DNA from: Caenorhabditis elegans
Lineage: Eukaryota; Nematoda; Chromadorea; Rhabditida; Rhabditidae
DNA length: 64,000 nucleotides
NCBI RefSeq assembly: GCF_000002985.6
Contig: NC_003282.8
Coordinates: 248,001-312,000 of the forward strand
Reading direction: 5' to 3'
A program made the position numbers and the translations under genes. The notes under the pieces are model-generated. The model did not search any database and had not been told where the DNA came from. It saw only the letters and a list, made by a program, of their open reading frames with translations. Of this stretch, positions 11,607 through 21,349 are shown piece by piece (position 1 is the stretch's first letter; each line of letters starts with the position of its first letter).

Positions 11607-11890
11607 CTGAGAATGCGTATCGAAAAACATATATATATTTGACGCGCAAAATATCTCGTGAAAACTACAGTAGTTCTTTAAAGATATACTGTAGCGCTTG
11701 TGTCGATTTACGGGATCGCTTTTCGAAATGAATTTTAATAATTTTTTATCGATAGAATATTAGAATTAAGAAAAATTAAATCATTTCAAAAATCGACACA
11801 AACGCTACAGTATATCTTTTAAAGAACTACTGTAGTTTTCGCTATGAGATCTTTTGCGCGTCAAATATGTTGTGCGATACGCATTCTCAG
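11607..11890. mobile_element. Inverted-repeat element between dpy-9 and pqbp-1.1
   Basis: Two ~105-bp arms (about 11607-11713 and 11789-11890) are near-perfect inverses: CTGAGAATGCGTATCG at the left matches its inverse at the right end. Within both arms are the ACTACAGTAGTTCTTTAAAG and CTACAGTATATCTTT-type motifs. The ~75 bp between the arms is AT-rich. There is no coding capacity; this is a fold-back repeat. Together with flanking AT-rich DNA it accounts for the 996-bp gap. Confidence 0.85.
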
Positions 11891-12199
11891 CATTTAGTGT
11901 TCCTGTAATATTTCAATTACTACCATCTTCTCAGTTTATCTCTCCATTGCTGCTTTTTTTCTATTGTACGTTTTATTTAATGCATAGAAACAGTTGATGA
12001 ATTTATGGAAATGTTTTGGAGAAGCACAGAGAAAAATTCAGATGTCTGAGCACATTTATGTGCATAGAAAAAGAAAAAGATACAGGTACAACGGTACAAA
12101 ACAGAACAAATAAATAGTAGGAAATGACAGAACTTTTGGAAGGAAGTGGAGTAGGAATTTTGAATTAAAATAATCAAAAATTAAAACAATAAAATTGAA

Positions 12200-13680
12200 T
12201 TATTGATCGTCCTCTTCATCCTGTGGTTTCTGCTTTCTGAGAATTGCTCCCGGAGCAGGATAGGGTCTTTGTTGGAAAAGTGGTCCACCAGCAGTCACGT
12301 CGGCTCCAGTCACCTGATCAACTCGAAGACCATCCGACCATTTTCCACTGAAATATCATATAAAAATCAAATTTTTTCGCTCAAATATTATTTTTCATAA
12401 TTTTTTCATATCGACATTTCGCCGGAAACGTTGTATTTTCGGGTTGCGTACTTTTGAAGCTACCGTATTCCCCAAATTTCAAATGGAAAATTATAATTTT
12501 CTGAAGAAAAACTATAAATTTAGCTAAAATTAGACCGCTGAAAAACGGAGAAGTTGGAGATTTTAAATTTGAGATTTTATTTATGTTTCTCGAAATTTTT
12601 GAATTTTTGAATCCAATTTCTTGAAAATTCTAATTTTTTCGCTTCAGAAACAGAATTTTAGAAAAAAAAGCTTACACTGGAGCATCTCCATAAGCTGCTG
12701 GATCCATTGGATCAATTCCTTTCCTTTTTGCTCTTTTCAGTCTATCCTTATTTGTCATTTCCTGTAACTCGTCTTCATCTGAATCTGGACCCTGTGACGT
12801 CATCGGATCACGTCGCTTCCGCTTTTCAGCATTATTGCCACGTGATTGCTTATCATCATTCCCTCCGCGTGAAGTTTTCTTGTTGTGGAAATTTCTGCGG
12901 CGGGCGGCATTGTCCTCCTGGAAAAAGTACATAGTTTTAAAGAATAAATGTTCGGAAATTCGTATTTAAAGGCGCTCGGATCCTTATAAATGAGTCTCGC
13001 CGCGTTTTGTCCATGAAAGTTTTTTTCTAGAATTTCTTGAGCAAACTGTTGAAAATAGCAAAAATAAAAGTACAAGCTACTTTTTTCCGGCGGCGATACC
13101 CATTAAGTACGATTTCAGCTTCAAATTCTACCTCAGATGCGTGAGAATCTCCAAAAAGCACTGTAGCATGCTCTCTGGCGATTCGAGGAGCTGGATCACT
13201 GATAATAGCTCGTGGATGACGAGGCGAGTACCAACAAACCTGAAAAAAACCAATTAAAATCAGAAAATTATTCTGCTTCTCACCTCATCTGTTGTTTTAT
13301 TCCAGAAATAATACTTCGCAAGTCCCTCATCATAGACTTCAACCCAATTTTCGGGAAGTGGAAACTTTGCAAGCATTCTGTTTTTGTTCTGCACATATCT
13401 CTCGGGCAACCTGCAAAAAAAAACGATTTTTAATTAATTTTTCGCTAAAATTCAAAACAAACCGATATTCCGGAGTTCCATCGCCCCAATGATCATAGCA
13501 AAATTCGAGGCAAACGTGATATTGATTCCATTTATTTGGACAACCAGGTGCTCCTGCCGAATTCTCTTCGAAACTTTTCTTTTCTGGCTCTTTTTCATAG
13601 TTTTCAGCGATAACCTCTTCTTCTTGCTTTACAATTCCCCTTTTTTGAAGTCGAGCGAGAAGAGCTGGTGGAAGAGGCAT
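12200..13680 (-). CDS. pqbp-1.1: Polyglutamine-binding protein 1 homologue
   Basis: Five exons (13463-13680, 13284-13410, 13132-13239, 12676-12917, 12200-12347) encode 280 residues. The N-terminus [16 protein letters not shown] matches PQBP1. A Cys-containing module ([11 protein letters not shown]...FCYDHWGDG, res ~47-68) comes before the WW domain ([12 protein letters not shown]...[16 protein letters not shown]). A basic, polar linker follows, then the PQBP1 C-terminus: [22 protein letters not shown] and [18 protein letters not shown], the intrinsically disordered segment that binds the U5 snRNP protein Dim1/TXNL4A. PQBP1 is nuclear and acts in pre-mRNA splicing and transcription. A TTTTACAG acceptor directly before the ATG suggests trans-splicing, and pat-6 ends 328 bp upstream on the same strand. 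An open stretch at about 12940-13045 inside intron 3 has no usable donor and was left out. Confidence 0.9.
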
Positions 13681-14008
13681 TTTCTGTAAAATAAATACAA
13701 TTTTATATACAATCAATTCATATTAATTAAAATAAAGAAACAAGAATAAAAGAATCGATGAGAAAATGCATTAAATTTTATTAATGCAAACGCGCCCCAT
13801 TGCAAATCTCCTTTACGAGGGAGTTCAAATAGAGTTTTTTTTTCGGAATTTGCCAATTTCTTTAATTTAATATAGTGCTAAGTCTAAAAATTAAAAGATT
13901 TATTGACATAAATGCAATTTTAACAAAATTAAAGCACCATAGTTGTTGAGCCAGACACAAATTATTGGACGGTGTCGTTTGATTAGGATGACGAATGAAG
14001 TTCTCAGA

Positions 14009-16224
14009 TTAGATATGTTTGTACTTAGTGAAAAGCAAATGGAGAAGACGGAGAGTGCTCTGCAATAAAGAATGAATTAGGATTGTATATAGAAAATCCA
14101 TCGCATCAGATATGAGCAGAAAATTTGTTTTTGCCACTTGTTTAAAATTCTTCGGGATTGCTGAATCGTCGTGAAAAGAAAATTCGACAACTGCGAATGT
14201 AATCGCGCTTCAACCAAATGGCGATACCTAACGAGACCCAATTAAAGGAGGCGGGACATTTTCATTTCCGGCTGAAGCGCGATTACACTTTGATTTCAAT
14301 CCCTTAAAATTTTGCACTATTTAAAATTGAGGATTGTAAATTGAATTAAATTAGGAAAATGGTATATTTTTCTGTAAATTGTCAAAACTACAAACCTTAA
14401 CATCTCCATTGGCAATATCCTGAACACGAGATCTAGGCTTCTCAAGGCCAGTGTCTTCCATAAGTTTGAACGCAAATTGCACATTTTTTACTTTCTCCTC
14501 GTGGCTTTGAACTTGGAGATTAAAATGGTAAAGCGGGACGAAATAACCTTCAAGAAGTCCCACTAGGAGAACTAAGAAAACTCCGTCCTGGAATTGATTA
14601 TCCAAATCAGACACCTAAAAATTTACAAATATCAGCTTCTTTGTAGCACAATGAAGTGAATAAACTTACTTCCAGATTAATTTTATTCAAATGCTTATTA
14701 CAAAAAGCCAACAAAGATGTCTTCACATGAGCCAACTTATCGGGTCCATAATCGAAAAGCGTATCAAATGCGTCACGAGTGCCCTTCGGTGCCAACTCAG
14801 TTTGAACTGTAGTGATTTGCTCAGTAATTCGATGGGTCTTCACTTGACCATGTTCCTTTTGAGCCACCACAACGTTAGCAACCACGTTATCTGGGAATCG
14901 AACTGGAGCACGGTAGTGAAGAGCAAGAAGCACCAGGAGCTGGATGATGGCAGTGAAGTCCTGGGAATATTCTTTTATGAGAAAATATAAAATATGGAAA
15001 GTAACTCTGTTTATTCGAAAAGTACTGTTGCGTTCAACTATCGTATATTCTCAATAAGTTTTGCATCCAAAAACCACCTCGAAAATTAGTATTGCAGTTC
15101 ACGAATTTCTATATAGATTACCAGCCGTGGACCTGGGGGTGAAAACTGATTTTTTCTGAAACTACAGTATTCCTACCGTACCACTATTGTGCCAATACAG
15201 TACTTCGACTATATCCCTACACTAACCCCAACTCACTATCCCAAGAAGCCAAAACTTCACAGACTACAAAGACTACATAGACTACAAACTATGGACACAC
15301 AGAATAAGCGCTTTATATATAGTAAATGATGAATAGTATTGTGTGGCGGAGGTGTCCACAGATTAACATATCATACTAATATAGAATATACGGTAGTTTT
15401 TGGAACAGCTTCGAGTGAGAAACTCTTTTGTCTACAGTGCGTCAAACATCTGCACAATGAAATGTAAGACTGATAGAAATGAACAATTCAGACAAAGATT
15501 TGCGTACCTTTTGATGAATAAGATCCGCAGACCATTTCTCTTGTTCTCTTGGCTGTCCGAGAATTCGATTGGCTGTTTGAACTACAATTTGCAGTTTTTG
15601 ACGTTGTCCTTCTTCTGACTGCGAAACTTCTGGAACCTCGATCTGTAACAAAACTGTGAGTGGAGAATTTATTCAATTTGTGAAATTGTACCAATAACTT
15701 ACTCGAATCTGCTCCAACTTTTCCAACAGCTTCTGGATGATTTGACCATCGAAAAGATCTTCTTGCAAGTGACGAACGACAATTCTTTGATCAGCTAGCT
15801 CTTCATTAAGCCAGTAGATCAGCAAATCGACAACTTGTGCCAACTTCTGATCGCGGGCTGTTTCCTTAGTCAGATAACGACGAATTTCTCCTGGAAAAAA
15901 ATATATTGGATAAATATATTGGTGAAACCGTTTACCTTCTTCCAACCAGATGTTTCTTGCAAGAACTGGGACCAATGACTGATCGAGAGCCTCACGACCT
16001 TCAAGTTCAAGCTGAAAAATCTATATTTGCTAAAACCATTAATTTGCAAAACTAACCTCCAAAACTTCATCTTCATCAGTAGCATGATGTGCACCCCCTT
16101 GGTTTCCATGCTCATCTTCCGGCGCCTTCTTCTTTCGAGAAAGGGTACCAGAGAGTTTCTCAAAGACTCCAGGCTTTTTTGGTTCGTCACGAGATGGGGT
16201 CTTACTACGACCAAGTGTTGACAT
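14009..16224 (-). CDS. pat-6: Parvin/actopaxin, integrin adhesion adaptor
   Basis: Seven exons (16057-16224, 15936-16011, 15703-15890, 15508-15642, 14670-14960, 14396-14614, 14009-14059) encode 375 residues. The short basic N-terminus has SRKKKAPEDE, and DEVLELELEGREALD is a typical parvin signature. Two calponin-homology domains follow: CH1 about residues 90-200 (VVDLLIYWLNEELADQRIVVRHLQEDLFDGQ) and CH2 about 250-365 (SDLDNQFQDGVFLVLLVGLLEGYFVPL, ending LLHLLFTKY). Parvins bind integrin-linked kinase and PINCH at muscle dense bodies and link them to actin; loss of C. elegans pat-6 paralyses embryos at two-fold. Exon lengths and domains match a full-length parvin. The ATG is preceded by a TTTTCAG-type acceptor. 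Large introns (14971-15507 region and 14060-14395) carry repeats. Confidence 0.95.
14198..14287. mobile_element. 90-bp fold-back repeat in last pat-6 intron
   Basis: Perfect 15-bp terminal inverted repeats (TGTAATCGCGCTTCA at 14198-14212 and its inverse at 14273-14287) enclose 60 bp. No coding capacity; probably a tiny MITE. Confidence 0.75.
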
Positions 16225-16795
16225 GGTTATTGCTGAAAAGTTTAAAATTATTAAGGGGTAAATATTTGTTGATTCATAATAAAAAATAAAGTACAATTAG
16301 ATATTGATAAGTTAAAAAAATTTTGAAGTCTCATTATGAAACTCTGTTTTGGAACATTTCCTCTTTAAGCACTTAAATTTAAATTTGAAAAATCGATAAT
16401 TCAATGTTCAAATAGCAGTAAAAATATTGTGTGGGAGGATTCTTTCCGTAGAGCAACACAAAAGTCCCCATCCAGGCCAGCAGATAGTGTAAAACAGCCG
16501 TCGTCAGTGTTGAAAAAGTGAGAGAGTGTTGGGAACAATAAGAGACGTAGAGTTGGAAGGAGAGTTTACGACAAATGAGAGATTGGGTGAAAAGAGGATG
16601 GTGCAGATAAATGGTGTGTGTGGGGGAGAGAGAAGGCTTTGGGATACATATAAATGTATGGGAATAGGAAAGAAGAACGGAAAGTTAATATTTGTATATG
16701 CATATGTATTGAGAAAGAAAAGGACGTCCATATAACAACTAATATTCAAATAAATAAAAATAAAAATAAATTAAGAAAGACAACAACTCTGCATT

Positions 16796-17127
16796 TACCG
16801 TATTTTCGCTATTAGTCTTGCATGCGAGACTAATTTTCAATTGGTCTTTAGGGGTGCAAGACTAATAGAGACTGAAAACTATTTTTCGAACTTTGGAAAG
16901 TGATACAATTTTGACCGTTCAAACAATGAAAAATACATACTTTCCCAATATTACATCAATTATTTGAACGATTTTACATTTGATTTACTCCAAAAATGAT
17001 AAATTTGCTTACGTTTCCACAAAGTTCTGCTAATATGACAAAAAGTGGGGTGCTAGACTATTACAGGCTGTAAGACTGATTTTCAATTAGTCTGTAGGAG
17101 TGCAAGACTAATAGAGGAAATACGGTA
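16796..17127. mobile_element. TIR element, TACCGTATTT...ATTAGTCTTGC family, copy 1
   Basis: The left end reads TACCGTATTTTCGCTATTAG and the right end reads CTAATAGAGGAAATACGGTA, its imperfect inverse. Sub-terminal copies of GTGCAAGACTAATAGAG repeat inside each arm. The 330-bp body is AT-rich and non-coding. A second copy lies at 36545-36979 and a decayed fragment at about 25715-25790. Confidence 0.85.
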
Positions 17128-17374
17128 CAGTCGGTCCACAGGTCGGTCTTTTGAAAATAGTTTTTTCCATAGCAATTTTTGAAAAAATTTTGAAAAACAA
17201 TTTTAGGAAAAAATTATGAAAAATCACATCAGTTACATTGATTATACGTACGGTACATTCGATTTCCTGGCGTATGATAATAGTTGCATTAAACCGAAAT
17301 CAGATTAAGAAACATTGAACTAGTAATTGTAAAAATTAGCATGCAATCTAGAAAATTAGGAAATCTGAAAATTA

Positions 17375-17809
17375 TTAAAGGTGGAGTAGGGCCAATGGAG
17401 TAAGTGTTAAAAAATACTCCTATGGTGCCAAAGTGACAAATAATCATAATAAAACTTTTCAAAACTTTTTTGAAAAATTTTTATTCACTGTCAAAAAGTG
17501 TTCAATATTCAGTTTTTGCCACTCATAATTTTGGAAGTCGACCAAAAAAAATTATTTTTCCTACATTTTTTATACTGTAATTTTGTTTCAATTATTTTTG
17601 TTGAATCATTGTAAAGACCGGAATATGCGACATTGCTTTGGATGTCCTCAAAAGCTCATATTTGTCAAAATTTTGGTAATGTGCCAAAACTTTGACCGAA
17701 ATTAGGGAAAATCTAAAAATTTTTGTAGTTTTATTATGATATTCGGTCGTTTGAAATCATAATAAGCGTATTTAGACAAAATCCCCATTGACGCTACTCC
17801 ACCTTTAAA
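17375..17809. mobile_element. TTAA-flanked TIR element (piggyBac-like MITE)
   Basis: TTAA at 17375-17378 and at 17805-17808 flanks perfect inverted termini AGGTGGAGTAG...CTACTCCACCT. The inner termini stay similar (GGGCCAATGG against CCATTGACGC). A TTAA target-site duplication is the hallmark of piggyBac-type transposition; the element has no transposase and is non-autonomous. Confidence 0.8.
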
Positions 17810-18450
17810 TTTTTGAAATTTCGTGTACTTCCTTCAAATTTGTTTAATCATCAACCCGATGCGTCTATCCTTCGTTATCAACAAATTGTAGGTGTCTGTG
17901 TCAAGAACTATTGTATCTCGTACAATCGAAAAACCAGTTCCTTCATTTTCAAAACGCTCCCTTATTTTCTTTGTTATCAACAATTCGATTTGTAAAAACG
18001 GAACCACATCGATTGTTGTCTCTTGTTATTACATCAATTCCTACACCATTTTCAGTCAAAGTGTGGATATTTTCTGAAAACTGAGCGATTTCAGCCAAAT
18101 ATTTGCCTGTTTTTCATTTTTCAATAAAACTTTGCCATGTTTTCAATCGTGCCCATTGATCTTTAATGAATTCTTTTTCGGGAGAATGTGTAGGTTATTT
18201 GTTAACCACCAACTCAATTTTGAACATTTTCCTGTTGACCAAACTTTTGATATTTGCCAAATCTTAGTTATGTAGGTGGGACGAAGATTCTTAAGTAAAT
18301 ATTGCTAGGAATTTGAGTATAAAATAGGAAAAGATCATTCGAGAATTGAAGTTTTCTTTTTGGTTTCTGCTTTTAATTGGCATTGGCTAGTAATATTATT
18401 CCACTCTCATTGATCATTAACGGGTAAAAAAAATTGTATTTTTTCAGACA

Positions 18451-20271
18451 ATGCTAACTGCAATTACGATTTCCACCATTTTCATAACATTTTGCTTTGC
18501 TCAACAGCAGACAGATTGTTTTTCCGCTCGCGATACTGGAAATTCTGGATGTGGTCAGCAGGGAGCCCGCTCATTTTATTTCCACAAGAATACCCGCACA
18601 TGTCAGCCATTTTTCTATCAGGTACTGTTTTTTCCAGTAGTCCTTTAGCATACTACCTATATTAGGTTTAGGTTTAGGCTTAAGCTTTGGTTTAGAGTTA
18701 GGCTGACAAGGGAAGCCTTTCAGCTCGTCCTCGGACTTCCGAATGAAACCTATTATAATTGAAAGAGGACCTTAATAGAAGGTCACTCCAAAATTTTTAG
18801 TCTCGGAGGAGGCTTACTAGGGAACCGTCAGAAGGTGCCCATCGGACTTGCATATGAGACCTATGCCATTCGATAACCCATGTCTTAAAACGGTTACTCG
18901 TGAATTTTTAGCTGCGAATCTCCAGAACCAAGCTCACGGCGAGCTCTCAAAGATCTTAAAATAGCACTGTAACGAAGCTTTGAAAGGTCAATTTTCCAAA
19001 TTCACTTTGGTAGCTCATATCTCCGCCGATAAATTTTTTACAGAAAAGTCATCAACTAAAAAGTTGTTGATATTGTTGTAAAGAACAAGTTTTTAGTTAA
19101 ATCTGAAACAACAATTTTTTTGATAAAAACTTTCAACTACAAGTTTTTATCAAAAAAATTTTTAGTTGATGACTTTTCTGTAAAAAATATATCCACGGAG
19201 ATATAGGCTACCAAAGTGAATTTGGAAAATTGCTTCTTTTCATCGTTACAGTGCTTCGTTATAGTGCTATTTTAGAATCTTTGAGAGCTCGCAGTGACCT
19301 TGGTTCTGGAGATTCGCAGCTAAAAATTCACGAGTAACCGTTTTAAGACATGGGCTATCGAATGGCATAGGTTTCATATGCAAGTCTGATGGGCACCTTC
19401 TGATGGTTCCCTAGTTAGGCTTAGGTTTTGTCATAGGCTAAGGTTAGGCTTATGCCCAGGCTAAGGGCCATACTTACGGTATATTCTTAGCTTGTGCTTG
19501 AGCTGATGCTAGGAATATACCTTATCTTCTCACAAACGGAAATTTCTCGTTGAATTTAACAGAATAGTATACTTCTTGGAAAAACGTTCAATTAAAATGA
19601 ATAAAACAATTTTAGGGATGCGACGGCAACTCCAATCGATTCCAATCGAAAGAGGCTTGTGAATCAGCTTGCCGGAACGCGACTGCTTCTGACGATTTAG
19701 CTTACGGTTAGTTGAACAATGGATGACAAAGGTGTATAATAGTTTTTCAGCTGTATGTCCATCTGGAGCATACCCAGCTGGAGCCACTTCTGGTCAGACT
19801 GTTGGATGTTCGAATTGCCCACATGGTTACGAGTGTCAAAATCAACAATGCTGTCCAACAAAAGGTTACTATTTTCTGAAGAGATTTTGAAAAGTTATAG
19901 TGATCTTTAAAACACAAGTTTAAAGCGGTTTGTACTTTGTCTGAACACTGGTGTTTTAGAACTAAAAACTCTGTTTCGATGTGTAAATATTTATTCAAAT
20001 GTGAAAGAAGCACAACAAAAGATCGAAGAAATTTGCAGAAAACACATGTAGTTTGCAGTACGACGCTGGAAAATTCGGATCTAGTGGAAAACATACACCC
20101 AGGTAAGAATTCAACTAATTTTTATTGTACTTTCACGGATTCAATAAATTAAATTTCAGATATTTCTTCTCAAAGTCCTACAAGAACTGCATGCTGTTCA
20201 CTTTCTATGGCCGCGATGGAAATGCTAACAACTTTGCTACGTACAACGAATGCAAAAACTTTTGCATGTAA
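18451..20271 (+). CDS. Secreted two-Kunitz protein with lustrin-type Cys module
   Basis: Five exons (18451-18621, 19616-19706, 19751-19864, 20039-20102, 20160-20271) encode 183 residues. A signal peptide (MLTAITISTIFITFCFA) precedes Kunitz domain 1, split by the long intron: CFSARDTGNSGCGQ...CQPFFYQ | GCDGNSNRFQSKEACESAC, with all six cysteines. A Cys-rich linker CPSGAYPAG...CSNCPHGYECQNQQCCP follows, then a second degenerate Kunitz domain: CSLQYDAGKFG...NCMLFTFYGRDGNANNFATYNECKNFC. That domain has R where the usual 'GCGGN' Cys should be, so one disulfide is missing, a pattern known in a nematode Kunitz subgroup. It is likely a secreted protease inhibitor or matrix protein; the target is unknown. 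A TTTTTTCAG acceptor four bases before the ATG suits SL1 trans-splicing. The first intron (994 nt) is dominated by a large hairpin. Confidence 0.88.
18811..19420. repeat. Long inverted repeat (hairpin) inside the Kunitz gene intron
   Basis: Left arm ~18811-19065 and right arm ~19159-19420 are imperfect inverses over roughly 250 bp each, with ends CTAGGGAACC and GGTTCCCTAG. Long shared blocks include TTAAAACGGTTACTCGTGAA and CAGAAAAGTCATCAACTAAA. The loop itself contains a smaller inverted repeat (GATAAAAACTT...AAGTTTTTATC). Transcribed as intron RNA, it would form a long duplex. Confidence 0.9.
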
Positions 20272-21349
20272 CATTTTAGCAAATAACAGTAGTTTTCTTA
20301 ATGTATATAAATATTTCAAACGAAAACAATTTATTTTGCACAAAGACCTATATAAATGAATCATGCAAGTTGATAAAAATTACCAAAAAATCAAGTAAAG
20401 ACGTGTTTAAATATCTTAATACTAGTTCAAAATAGATATTATTTACAGTAATATCACGGAACAGAGAAACTGGAATATCATAATAACTTCTTGCCACGAT
20501 TTTAGTGGATAATCAATACATATAAGTACGAATAAACATAGTCATGTACTATATTACGTTAATTGAAAATTTTTCGGTAGCATTTCTAGTTTTATAGTTA
20601 TACTTATTTGAAAAATTAGTGAAATTATCAAAAAACTAAAAGTGGATATCTTTTCGGCCAGCACTGTAATTGAATGTATTGTTTTCGCAGTTTTTTTAAA
20701 AATCATTTTTTATTTTGTTACTTACATTCGAGCGCACCCTTCAGATGTCTGCCGAAATAGCTTTTCTAAAAACTTGTGAAATTGAAAAGAGTTCAAATTT
20801 TCGTTGCAAAATCTTTTAATACATTCGGATTAAGAAGAATTTGTGTAAAACAAAAATGCTCAGTTTTCAATGTTTGCATGTTTTGAACAAATGCCTTGTT
20901 TAATGTTCTTAAAATCTTTTAAAACCAAAAACTCAAAGTATCAAACGCTATTGAAAACATTTATGTAGTTTAATTCATTCCTTGTTTCAATGCTTCATTC
21001 ATTGTTTTCTGATCATCCAAAATGTTTGCTTCTTGCGTTATTCGATCATAAAAATAAAACGGTTTCAAAAAGTTCCGCTCGAGGCCAATTTGCAGCAGAG
21101 GAAGATGGAAGTGCACGCGCATCGAAGCAGTTTACAACTTCTCATGAAAGTGGAATCAAGACACATCCGTGGAAAATGATTCAGTTGAAGCTACAATTGT
21201 GTGAAATTAACGCCTACAAGACAATCTAAACAATCAGAATTGAACTTTCAAGATGTTTTCTTTCCTTTAGACAAAGTTTGTAAAATACTCAATTTTGTTC
21301 TATAGTAATTTTTGATAATGCTGTTTTAGGAGTTTCTGTCAATTTCAAA
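20272..21349. other. Intergenic; fragment of a dispersed repeat
   Basis: AT-rich. At ~20640-20765 the sequence CGGCCAGCACTGT and TTCAGATGTCTGCCG resemble stretches at bases 300-500 of the window (GGTCAGCACTGT, CCAGATGTCTGCCG), pointing to a shared mariner-like repeat whose ends I cannot define. No gene seen. Confidence 0.4.

Larger units (their letters stand above)
16225..18450. other. Intergenic between divergent pat-6 and the Kunitz gene
   Basis: Holds the upstream region of both genes and two non-autonomous elements (listed separately). Around 16500-16740 is a purine-rich GAGAG/GGAAAG stretch. No protein-like reading frame is visible; short open frames here have the composition of noise. 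Confidence 0.6.

Noticed and set aside
12800-13075. Open frame within pqbp-1.1 intron 3 ([16 protein letters not shown]...)
   Set aside because: No GT donor that could join it to the next exon; skipping it gives a direct phase-0 join of exons 3 and 4 and the expected PQBP1 sequence.
16504-16749. Hydrophobic open frames on both strands upstream of pat-6
   Set aside because: Purine/pyrimidine-biased sequence; no signal for splicing or translation.
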